This document shows positions 1 through 5,857 of a stretch of 9,449 nt of DNA, in pieces. The first letter of the stretch is position 1, and every line of letters begins with the position of its first letter. The translations under genes were made by a program, and so were the position numbers. The notes under the pieces are model-generated. The model saw only the letters and a list, made by a program, of their open reading frames with translations, was not told where the DNA came from and made no database searches. The stretch comes from REEB95 sp035632055 (GTDB taxonomy: Bacteria > Pseudomonadota > Alphaproteobacteria > ATCC43930 > CGMCC-115725): contig DASQHO010000057.1 in assembly GCA_035632055.1 (NCBI GenBank), positions 1 through 9,449 on the forward strand. The letters run 5' to 3'.

Positions 1-101
1 CCATGCTCGGCGACGAGATTGGCGAAGGTCTCGGTCAGGGTCTCGACCTGGGCGGACGAGACGTCCTGACGCGCAATAAAGACGTTTTCGTAGAACGGCA
101 T
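1..101 (-). CDS. rpsF: 30S ribosomal protein S6, N-terminal part (runs off the left edge)
   Basis: This is the first 33 codons of ribosomal protein S6, which binds the central domain of 16S rRNA as a heterodimer with S18 in the small subunit platform. The reading begins MPFYENVFIARQDVSSAQVE and continues TLTETFANLVAEH, the usual alphaproteobacterial S6 N-terminus (first beta strand, then first helix). The start is firm: an AAGGAG Shine-Dalgarno (112 down to 107) lies 5 nt before the ATG. In alphaproteobacteria rpsF is normally followed by rpsR and rplI, which would lie beyond the left edge. The upstream leader carries a candidate promoter and a structured element, listed separately. The remainder of the protein cannot be judged from this window. 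Confidence 0.93.
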   Translation of the reverse strand, partial: MPFYENVFIARQDVSSAQVETLTETFANLVAEH

Positions 102-114
102 CCAAGCTCCTTAT

Positions 115-171
115 GGCTGTTCGCGGCCCGGCGCTGGTCGAAAATCGAGCATCAGCCGCCCGGGCCTAGCC
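115..171 (-). promoter_or_regulatory. Candidate S6:S18-responsive leader of rpsF
   Basis: Read on the rpsF strand, the leader folds into an outer stem GGCU/AGCC (171-168 with 118-115). An asymmetric internal loop follows (A on one side, GCGAAC on the other), then a 7-bp stem GGCCCGG/CCGGGCC (166-160 with 131-125). A shorter apical part has GCUG/CAGC and UCGA/UCGA pairs around a UUU loop. A CCG (126-124) sits at the junction of the 7-bp stem and the bulge. The structure ends 2 nt before the AAGGAG Shine-Dalgarno. Known from the literature: S6:S18 binds a leader motif with CCG in a bulge flanked by a stem and a hairpin, and represses its own operon. That this leader is such a motif is inference from hand folding. 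Confidence 0.5.
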
Positions 172-196
172 GGCAATTCCGGCAAGGAGGCGGCGG

Positions 197-224
197 ACTA
201 TACAGCAAGATCGCGGCCGTGCAA
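197..224 (-). promoter_or_regulatory. Candidate sigma-70-type promoter for rpsF
   Basis: On the minus strand, TTGCAC (224-219) and TATAGT (202-197) are separated by 16 nt. Both resemble housekeeping -35 and -10 boxes. Transcription would begin near 190, giving a leader of about 88 nt that contains the whole folded element at 171-115. No experimental or comparative support is available here. Confidence 0.45.
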
Positions 225-268
225 GCGGCAAAACCGCTGGCAGAGCAGGGAGTTAACACGGTCGGTTG

Positions 269-772
269 CTAGAGGATAAAGCTCACCGCACCCAAGGCGC
301 CGAGCTCTTCGCCGTCGAGGATGGCGCGGCGTTCCGCGATTCTGAGGGCGCCATTCTCGCGTCGCAGCTTGTATCGGTAATGGCCGACGAATTCGCGTCG
401 GTCACCGCCGCGGCGGAAGCGGTAGACGACAAAATTGGCAGCGACCTCGATGGTTTCGCCGTCGCTGCCGGCGATGCGCACGTTGGTGATCACGCGGCGT
501 GTACGCGATGGTGGATATTCGGCGTGTGCGCTCGGATCCTTGAGCCGTTTGACACGTTCGACCAACCGCGCGTGGTCGTCGGCGACAGTGAAAAGCGTTG
601 ACCGATGGTCGGCGTCGGGTTTGTCGTTGGGCGGCACGTAATAGCCGCAATCCGCCGTGGTGAGTGCGAGCCAGTCATCGAGCTGCCAAGCATCGAGCAG
701 CGCTGCCTCGCGGTAGAGGAACTCCTCAACTTCTTCGCGCGTCGCGCTTGCGGCGTTGCGTCGACCACTCAT
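269..772 (-). CDS. Aromatic-ring-hydroxylating dioxygenase, beta (small) subunit
   Basis: This is the small subunit of a Rieske-type ring-hydroxylating oxygenase. In this family the beta subunit has an NTF2-like fold, carries no metal, and holds the alpha trimer together in an alpha3beta3 complex. Its 167 residues match the family length. Typical stretches are a helical N-terminus with FLYREAALLDAWQLDDWLAL (about 18-37), a central SRTRRVITNVRI (89-100), and a C-terminal FVGHYRYKLRRENGALRIA leading into RRAILD (128-153). The ATG overlaps the alpha-subunit stop as ATGA, so translation is probably coupled. This also fixes the start, although no strong Shine-Dalgarno is seen. The gene is followed by 168 bp containing the rpsF promoter, with no convincing terminator. 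The substrate cannot be told from the sequence. Confidence 0.9.
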   Translation of the reverse strand: MSGRRNAASATREEVEEFLYREAALLDAWQLDDWLALTTADCGYYVPPNDKPDADHRSTLFTVADDHARLVERVKRLKDPSAHAEYPPSRTRRVITNVRIAGSDGETIEVAANFVVYRFRRGGDRREFVGHYRYKLRRENGALRIAERRAILDGEELGALGAVSFIL

Positions 773-2049
773 CCGGCACGGTCCATCAACTCGCTCCAGC
801 GCCGCCAGAAGACGCGCATGTGGCCTTCATCGGTGTTGAGTTGTGCGTCACCTGGTTTGGCCATGCCACGTGACATGTCCGACCATCCAACCTCGCGCCA
901 CGCGGCCAGGCCTTGCTGTACCGCTTCGAGTGCGGCGACATCGTCGGGCGTGGCGAAACCGCCTGGTCCATAGAAGGTAAGAAAGGCGTCAAGCCGCCGC
1001 GCCCGTTGTGCCGGCGTCTCTTCGGTTGGGCCGAGGCACCAGGCCGTGACGTGCATGCGGTCGGGTGCGGTTGGAAAGAAGGTGCGCACGGTTACCGACG
1101 AGCCGTCGTTGAGCGCGAGATTGGGAAAGACTATGAGGTTGCGGTTGGTGTCAGCGATGCGCGCGGCGCGCTCCTCGCCCAAACGCGCGACCAGCTCGCG
1201 GCGGATCGCCGCGATGTCAGGCTTGGCATCTTCGCCATAGATCGAAATCCATCGGGCCACCGGCCGACCGCGGAAATTGACGTTATCGGTGGTGAGGTGG
1301 CCGTTGCCGAGATCTTTGCCCCAGCCCTTGGAAGGCAGCAGCAGGCCTTCCTCCTTGGGCGGTCGCACGTTGACGCCGGCATTCTTCATGTAGTTGAGCC
1401 AGGTCGTGTGCACCGACGGCAGGTGGTAGTCGTCGACGCTGTTTTCGACCAAGAGCTTCCAGTTCGCCTTGACATCATATTCCTGCACGCCAGCGATGAT
1501 TTCCATCCGGCCCGACGGCGATTGGTCGACGACGAGATCGATATACTCCTTGGCGCCCGCGAGATAATCGGCGAGGGGCGGCGCTGCGCGGTCGAAGCAG
1601 GCAAAATAGAAATCGCGGTAATGCTCGAGCCGCGGCACCGATACCAATGCGAAGTTCCGTTTGTCGAACGCGGTGCCGTAGGCCTCGGGTCCAGGCACGG
1701 TCTTGAGTGTGCCGTCGGTCTCGTAGGTCCAGCCGTGATACATGCACATGAATTGGCGCGCGTTGCCTTGGCGCTCCCGGCACACGATCGCGCCGCGGTG
1801 GCGGCAAGTATTTAGCAGCGCGTGAGCTGTGCCTGCCTTGTCGCGACAGAAAATGACTGGCCGGCCGGCAACGTACCGCGTGCGGAAATCGCCCGGCTGC
1901 GCAAGCTCGGATGCGTGGCCGACATAAATCCAGCAGGTATCGAAGATCGCGCGCCGTTCTTTCTCGAGCACCGCGGGCGAAACCAGCGCCTCGCGCGACA
2001 GCGAGAAAGTGTTCCGGGCGCGATCTTCAATGACGTAGCGGTCGTTCAT
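769..2049 (-). CDS. Aromatic-ring-hydroxylating dioxygenase, alpha (large, catalytic) subunit
   Basis: This is the catalytic subunit of a Rieske non-heme iron oxygenase, 426 residues, as usual for the family. The N-terminal Rieske domain has C82-x-H84 and C102-x2-H105 (CRH and CMYHGW) for the 2Fe-2S cluster. The C-terminal catalytic domain has the mononuclear iron site ENSVDDYHLPSVH: H209 and H214 bind iron, and D206 corresponds to the bridging aspartate of naphthalene dioxygenase. D369 or D370 (TPDD) would be the third ligand. All key residues are present, so the enzyme should be active given an electron supply, but no ferredoxin or reductase gene is in the window. The ATG is the only sensible start; there is no Shine-Dalgarno, and a TATACT (2079-2074) lies about 25 nt upstream. 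The closest subfamily (benzoate, cumate, phenylpropionate or other) is not assigned. Confidence 0.93.
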   Translation of the reverse strand: MNDRYVIEDRARNTFSLSREALVSPAVLEKERRAIFDTCWIYVGHASELAQPGDFRTRYVAGRPVIFCRDKAGTAHALLNTCRHRGAIVCRERQGNARQFMCMYHGWTYETDGTLKTVPGPEAYGTAFDKRNFALVSVPRLEHYRDFYFACFDRAAPPLADYLAGAKEYIDLVVDQSPSGRMEIIAGVQEYDVKANWKLLVENSVDDYHLPSVHTTWLNYMKNAGVNVRPPKEEGLLLPSKGWGKDLGNGHLTTDNVNFRGRPVARWISIYGEDAKPDIAAIRRELVARLGEERAARIADTNRNLIVFPNLALNDGSSVTVRTFFPTAPDRMHVTAWCLGPTEETPAQRARRLDAFLTFYGPGGFATPDDVAALEAVQQGLAAWREVGWSDMSRGMAKPGDAQLNTDEGHMRVFWRRWSELMDRAG

Positions 2050-2195
2050 GGCGGCGGTCGCTGGCTGGCGGCGAGTATAGCAAGGCGGAATGAGGCGCGA
2101 GCGCCGGATTTACGCCGCCGACTGGTGGCGCGGGGCGCATTGCAGCCGCTTTACAGCGTTTCGGCGCGGGTGTATCCGGTGCGCCGGGAGGAATC
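2050..2195. other. Divergent intergenic region between the dioxygenase and the lipoprotein gene
   Basis: This is a 146-bp spacer between oppositely transcribed genes, so it should hold promoters in both directions. Leftward, TATACT (2079-2074) is a fair -10 box but has no good -35. It would give a leader of only about 20 nt without a Shine-Dalgarno. Rightward, TTTACA (2150-2155), a 17-nt spacer and TATCCG (2173-2178) form a weak candidate whose transcript would start only about 10 nt before the lipoprotein ATG. No clear operator repeat is visible. Confidence 0.3.
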
Positions 2196-2480
2196 ATGAA
2201 GGCGTGGCTCGTCTTGGCCCTGGCGGCACTTGCCGCCGGTTGCATACCGGTCGACCGCGACCCAGCCCGCGATGTCATCGGCGTCTCTGCCGCAACCGGC
2301 AACGGGACCGACGGTGCCGTGGCGCAGGGGCTGCTCGCATGGAAGGCGAGCCAAATCTGCACCGTGCCCGGTTACGACGTGCAGAAAAAGGACATCGAGC
2401 CGACTGAAGACAACCAGCAGATCGTTGACTGGCAGTTGCGCTGTGCGCCGTACACCGCGATGACGCCAGTCCGGTTTTGA
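2196..2480 (+). CDS. Small predicted lipoprotein of unrecognised family
   Basis: This is a 94-residue protein with a lipoprotein signal peptide: K2, a hydrophobic core WLVLALAALA (4-13), and a lipobox LAAGC ending at C16. The mature protein would be a 79-residue lipid-anchored envelope protein. I do not recognise the family. The mature part has two further cysteines (C55 in SQICTVPGYD and C83 in LRCAPY) that could form a periplasmic disulfide. An acidic/polar stretch DIEPTEDNQQIVDWQ (66-80) lies between them. A good Shine-Dalgarno (GGGAGG, about 5 nt before the ATG) supports this as a real gene. Only 12 nt separate its stop from fabD, so the two are probably co-transcribed. No membrane segment other than the signal peptide is seen. 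Function unknown. Confidence 0.78.
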   Translation: MKAWLVLALAALAAGCIPVDRDPARDVIGVSAATGNGTDGAVAQGLLAWKASQICTVPGYDVQKKDIEPTEDNQQIVDWQLRCAPYTAMTPVRF

Positions 2481-2492
2481 ACTGAGTTGAGC

Positions 2493-3434
2493 ATGAGCCG
2501 CGCATTCGTCTTTCCCGGTCAAGGTTCGCAAGCCGTCGGAATGGGCCGCGAGCTACACGCCGCATTCGCCACCGCGCGCGATGTGTTCGGTGAAGTTGAC
2601 GAGGCGTTGAAACAGAATTTATCGCGCCTGATGTTCGAAGGGCCAGAGAACGAACTGGTGCTGACCGAGAACGCGCAGCCGGCGCTTATGGCCGTAAGCT
2701 TGGCGGCGATGCGCGTCATGGAAAAGGACGGCGGGCTCGATCTCAAACGCCATGCGACGTTCGTCGCCGGTCATTCGCTGGGCGAATATTCTGCGTTGGC
2801 GGCGGCGCATGCGGTGTCGGTCGCCGACGCCGCGCGGCTGTTGAAACGGCGCGGCCGCGCGATGCAGCGTGCCGTGCCAGTCGGCCTCGGCGCGATGGCG
2901 GCGCTGCTTGGACTCGAACTCGACGCAGCACGCGCGGTCGCTATAGAAGCAGCGCAGGGCGAAGTGCTCGAAGCTGCGAACGACAATGGTGCGGGCCAGG
3001 TCGTGGTCAGCGGCCACCGCGCGGCGGTCGAACGCGCGGTCGCGCACGCCGCGACCCGCGGCGCCAAGCGTGCGATCATATTGCCGGTTAGTGCGCCATT
3101 CCATTGCGCGCTGATGGAACCAGCGGCACGCGAAATGGCCGAGGCGCTTGCTGAGGTCAATTTTGTTGAGCCGGTGGTGCCCGTGGTCGCCAACGTGACC
3201 GCATCCGCTGTACGCGATCCGGCCGAAATTAAGGATTTGCTCGTGCAGCAGGTGACCGGTCTGGTGCGCTGGCGTGAGTGCGTGCTTTACATGAAAAGCC
3301 ACGGCGTCAGTGCACTGGTCGAAGTCGGCTCGGGCCGTGTGCTGAGCGGGCTTGCCAAGCGGATCGACCGCGAAATGACCGGCCAGTCGCTCGGCACGCC
3401 GGCCGAAATCGAGGCCTTTCTCAAGACGCTGTGA
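2493..3434 (+). CDS. fabD: Malonyl-CoA:acyl carrier protein transacylase
   Basis: FabD moves the malonyl group from CoA to acyl carrier protein in the cytoplasm, supplying the extender unit for type II fatty acid synthesis (EC 2.3.1.39). The 313-residue protein begins MSRAFVFPGQGSQ, matching the family N-terminus. The nucleophile S95 is in GHSLG (93-97), R120 in RGRAMQ would bind the malonyl carboxylate, H204 in SAPFHC is the catalytic base, and Q253 corresponds to the oxyanion-side glutamine. I chose the ATG because it gives the standard N-terminus. An in-frame TTG at 2487 would add only two residues, and neither has a strong Shine-Dalgarno. The gene follows the lipoprotein by 12 nt and precedes fabG by 17 nt, so these three probably form one unit. 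Confidence 0.96.
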   Translation: MSRAFVFPGQGSQAVGMGRELHAAFATARDVFGEVDEALKQNLSRLMFEGPENELVLTENAQPALMAVSLAAMRVMEKDGGLDLKRHATFVAGHSLGEYSALAAAHAVSVADAARLLKRRGRAMQRAVPVGLGAMAALLGLELDAARAVAIEAAQGEVLEAANDNGAGQVVVSGHRAAVERAVAHAATRGAKRAIILPVSAPFHCALMEPAAREMAEALAEVNFVEPVVPVVANVTASAVRDPAEIKDLLVQQVTGLVRWRECVLYMKSHGVSALVEVGSGRVLSGLAKRIDREMTGQSLGTPAEIEAFLKTL

Positions 3435-3451
3435 GCGGCGGAAGGGGTTTC

Positions 3452-4189
3452 ATGTTCGACCTGAGCGGTAAGGCGGCGCTGATCACCGGCGCATCGGGAG
3501 GCATCGGCGGCGCGATTGCGCGCGCCTTGCATGGCGCTGGCGCCAAGGTGCTACTCGCCGGTACCAGGGCCGACAAGCTTGCAGCCCTCAAGGACGCACT
3601 GGGCGAGCGCGCTGCGGTCGCTACCGCCGACCTCGCCGATCCGACGGCCCCCGATACGCTGGTCAAGGCTGCCGAGGAACAGTTGGGCACGCTCGACATT
3701 CTGATCAACAACGCCGGTCTGACTAAGGACGGGCTGGCGATGCGGATGAAAGATGAGGATTGGGCCAAGGTAATCGAGGTCGATCTCACCGCCGGGTTCC
3801 GGCTCGCGCGTGCGGCGTTGCGTGGCATGATGAAGCGGCGTTGGGGCCGCATCGTCGGCATAGGTTCGGTCGTCGGCAGCACCGGCAATCCCGGCCAGGC
3901 GAATTACGCCGCGGCGAAAGCCGGCATGGTTGGCATGACCAAAGCGCTCGCCGCGGAAGTTGCGTCACGTGGCATCACCGTCAACTGTGTCGCGCCCGGA
4001 TTCATCGCCACGGCAATGACCGACGTGCTGTCGCCGGAGCAAAAGGCGAAACTCGAAACCGCAATTCCGATGGGCCGGCAGGGCACGCCGGACGAAGTCG
4101 CGGCCTGCGTGCTGTTTCTCGCGAGCGAGGAATCGCGTTATGTCACCGGCCACACGTTGCACGTCAATGGCGGCTTGGCGATGCTTTGA
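3452..4189 (+). CDS. fabG: 3-oxoacyl-[acyl carrier protein] reductase
   Basis: FabG is an NADPH-dependent short-chain dehydrogenase/reductase that reduces 3-oxoacyl-ACP to 3-hydroxyacyl-ACP in fatty acid elongation (EC 1.1.1.100). The 245-residue protein has the Rossmann motif TGASGGIG (12-19), NNAG (86-89), S139 in GSVVGS, and Y152-x3-K156. The C-terminal VTGHTLHVNGG is typical of FabG proper rather than a generic family member. The start at 3452 has a GGAAGGGG Shine-Dalgarno just upstream; the frame stays open into fabD, but earlier starts would overlap it. One oddity is D111 where E. coli FabG has the tetrad Asn110 (EVDLTAG against ETNLSS). Position beside fabD and acpP confirms the role. 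Confidence 0.96.
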   Translation: MFDLSGKAALITGASGGIGGAIARALHGAGAKVLLAGTRADKLAALKDALGERAAVATADLADPTAPDTLVKAAEEQLGTLDILINNAGLTKDGLAMRMKDEDWAKVIEVDLTAGFRLARAALRGMMKRRWGRIVGIGSVVGSTGNPGQANYAAAKAGMVGMTKALAAEVASRGITVNCVAPGFIATAMTDVLSPEQKAKLETAIPMGRQGTPDEVAACVLFLASEESRYVTGHTLHVNGGLAML

Positions 4190-4346
4190 ACCGCGGCGTG
4201 AACGAGGGTGGCCATGGCCCGCCATCTATGTTATGTCAGCCCCGCCTCGTCCGACGGCGTTGCCCGGGCGTACGGGCGGGTGTCTAACACCTTGATCCAC
4301 CAACATTTGTAGCCAACATCGCGTCAATCTTTCTGAGGTAAGTCTC
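4190..4346. other. fabG-acpP intergenic region with GC-rich dyad
   Basis: This 157-bp spacer holds a candidate acpP promoter (listed separately). A GC-rich inverted repeat CCCGCC (4241-4246) / GGCGGG (4275-4280) has a smaller GCCCG/CGGGC pair inside it. There is no T-run after the repeat, so it does not look like an intrinsic terminator of fabG. A 32-codon frame at 4214-4312 is preceded by GAGGG but is unsupported otherwise. Confidence 0.4.
4260..4288 (+). promoter_or_regulatory. Candidate promoter for acpP-fabF-mltG
   Basis: TTGCCC (4260-4265) and TCTAAC (4283-4288) are 17 nt apart, each matching four of six bases of the sigma-70 consensus. Transcription would start near 4295, leaving a leader of about 50 nt. 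A separate acpP promoter is plausible because ACP is needed in much larger amounts than FabD or FabG. An alternative, TTGATC at 4292 with CAACAT, is weaker. Confidence 0.35.
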
Positions 4347-4583
4347 ATGAGCGATATCGCCGACCGGGTTAAGAAGATCGTCGTCGAGCATCTAGGCGTT
4401 GACGACTCTAAAGTGACCGAGAATGCCAGCTTCATCGATGATCTTGGCGCCGACAGCCTCGACACTGTCGAGTTGGTTATGGCGTTCGAGGAAGAATTCG
4501 GCTGCGAAATTCCCGACGATGCGGCCGAAAAGATCGTGACCGTGAAGGACGCGGTGACGTTTATCGAGCAGCACAAATCATAG
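4347..4583 (+). CDS. acpP: Acyl carrier protein
   Basis: AcpP is the small acidic carrier that holds growing acyl chains on a 4'-phosphopantetheine arm during fatty acid synthesis, and it also donates acyl groups to lipid A and phospholipid synthesis. The 78-residue length equals that of E. coli AcpP. The attachment site is S37 in GADSLDTVE, with the acidic helix II (DTVELVMAFEEEF) that docks partner enzymes. The ATG is preceded by GAGGT at a 7-nt spacing. The codons are well ordered and the gene is intact. fabF follows after 10 nt, the usual arrangement. Confidence 0.97.
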   Translation: MSDIADRVKKIVVEHLGVDDSKVTENASFIDDLGADSLDTVELVMAFEEEFGCEIPDDAAEKIVTVKDAVTFIEQHKS

Positions 4584-4593
4584 CGTTTCGTTC

Positions 4594-5856
4594 ATGAGAC
4601 GCGTTGTCGTCACCGGTTGCGGCGTCGTCACGCCTTTAGGCGTGGGAACCGAAACTGTCTGGAAACGCCTGCTCGAAGGCCAATCCGGAATACGTGCGAT
4701 TCAGAATTTCGACGTGTCGGACCTGCCAGCGAAGATCGCCGGTCAGGTGCCGCGCGGCGAGACCGCGTCTGGCTCGTTCAATGCCGACGACTGGGTGCCG
4801 CCCAAGGAACAGCGCAAGATGGACGAGTTCATCGTCTTTGCGTTGGCAGCGGCTGCGCAGGCCGTGGAAGATTCCGGTTGGAAGCCGGCCGATCCAGAAG
4901 AGCGCGAGCGCACCGGCGTGATGATCGGTTCTGGCATCGGCGGACTGCCGGGAATTACCGAAGGCGCGCTGACGGTTCACGAGAAGGGTCCGCGCCGGCT
5001 GTCGCCGTTCTTCATCCCGGCGAACCTGATCAACCTGGCCTCGGGCCACGTTTCGATCCGCTACGGTTTCAGCGGTCCCAATCATGCGGTGGTGACCGCC
5101 TGTTCGACCGGCGCACATGCGATCGGCGATGCCGCACGCATCATCATGTGGGACGACGCCGACGTGATGGTCGCGGGGGGCACCGAGGCGGCGATCTGCC
5201 GCATCGGCATCGCCGGCTTTGCGGCGGCGCGCGCTCTCTCGACCAAATTCAACGACGAGCCGCCACGTGCGTCGCGTCCGTGGGATCAGCAGCGCGATGG
5301 CTTCGTGATGGGCGAGGGTGCCGGCATCGTCGTGCTTGAGGAGCTCGAGCATGCCAAGAAGCGCGGCGCCAAGATTTACGCCGAAGTGATCGGCTACGGT
5401 ATGTCCGGCGACGCGCACCACATCACCGCGCCGGCCGAAGACGGCAGTGGCGCATTTCGTGCCATGCGCAACGCGCTCAAGCGCGCCAAGCTCACGCCGG
5501 AGCAGATCGATTACGTCAATGCCCACGGCACATCGACGCCTCTTGGTGACGAGATAGAACTGGGTGCCGTCAAGCGACTCTTTGGCGAGTCGGCCTACAA
5601 GCTTTCGATGTCATCGACGAAGTCCGCGATCGGCCATCTATTGGGCGCGGCTGGCAGCGTCGAGGCGATCTTTTCGATTTTGGCACTGCGCGACGGCGTG
5701 GTGCCGCCAACGCTCAATCTCGAAAACCCGTCACCCAGCTGCGACATCGACTTGGTGCCGCTCAAAGCCAAGCAGCGGCCGGTGCGTTATGCGTTGAGCA
5801 ACTCTTTCGGCTTTGGCGGGACCAACGCGTCGCTAGTCTTCGGCCCGGCGCCCTGA
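4594..5856 (+). CDS. fabF: 3-oxoacyl-[acyl carrier protein] synthase II
   Basis: FabF (KAS II) is the condensing enzyme that extends acyl-ACP with malonyl-ACP by decarboxylative Claisen condensation (EC 2.3.1.179). The 420-residue protein starts MRRVVVTGCGVVTPLG, as expected. The catalytic triad is C170 (VVTACSTGAHA), H311 (VNAHGTSTPLGD) and H348 (KSAIGHLLGA), with K343 also conserved. The C-terminal NSFGFGGTNAS loop is intact. No Shine-Dalgarno is evident before the ATG, only 10 nt after acpP, so translation may depend on coupling. The Cys-His-His triad and the acpP context argue for FabF rather than FabB, and nothing suggests a polyketide role. Confidence 0.96.
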   Translation: MRRVVVTGCGVVTPLGVGTETVWKRLLEGQSGIRAIQNFDVSDLPAKIAGQVPRGETASGSFNADDWVPPKEQRKMDEFIVFALAAAAQAVEDSGWKPADPEERERTGVMIGSGIGGLPGITEGALTVHEKGPRRLSPFFIPANLINLASGHVSIRYGFSGPNHAVVTACSTGAHAIGDAARIIMWDDADVMVAGGTEAAICRIGIAGFAAARALSTKFNDEPPRASRPWDQQRDGFVMGEGAGIVVLEELEHAKKRGAKIYAEVIGYGMSGDAHHITAPAEDGSGAFRAMRNALKRAKLTPEQIDYVNAHGTSTPLGDEIELGAVKRLFGESAYKLSMSSTKSAIGHLLGAAGSVEAIFSILALRDGVVPPTLNLENPSPSCDIDLVPLKAKQRPVRYALSNSFGFGGTNASLVFGPAP

Positions 5857-5857
5857 G

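Noticed and set aside
224..238. Small hairpin (AGCGG/CCGCT) as a terminator for the dioxygenase genes
   Set aside because: The stem is only 5 bp, has no T-run after it on the minus strand, and overlaps the likely -35 box of rpsF.
3..272. An 89-codon plus-strand frame at the left edge
   Set aside because: It is antisense to rpsF and its leader and shows no coding signature; the rpsF start with its Shine-Dalgarno explains the region better.
913..1815. A 300-codon plus-strand open frame opposite the dioxygenase alpha subunit
   Set aside because: It lies wholly antisense to a gene with complete Rieske and iron-site motifs, shows no recognisable motif of its own, and is the type of long shadow frame expected in GC-rich DNA.
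2487..2492. TTG at 2487 as the fabD start
   Set aside because: It adds only two residues to the family-standard N-terminus and has no better ribosome site than the ATG at 2493; it is kept only as an alternative.
3278..3451. Extended N-terminus for fabG beginning inside fabD
   Set aside because: The frame is open, but the extension overlaps fabD and is not FabG-like. The ATG at 3452 has a good Shine-Dalgarno and gives the standard N-terminus.
4636..5526. A 296-codon minus-strand open frame opposite fabF
   Set aside because: It is antisense to a fully conserved FabF, is Arg/His-rich with no domain signature, and mirrors the codon bias of the real gene.
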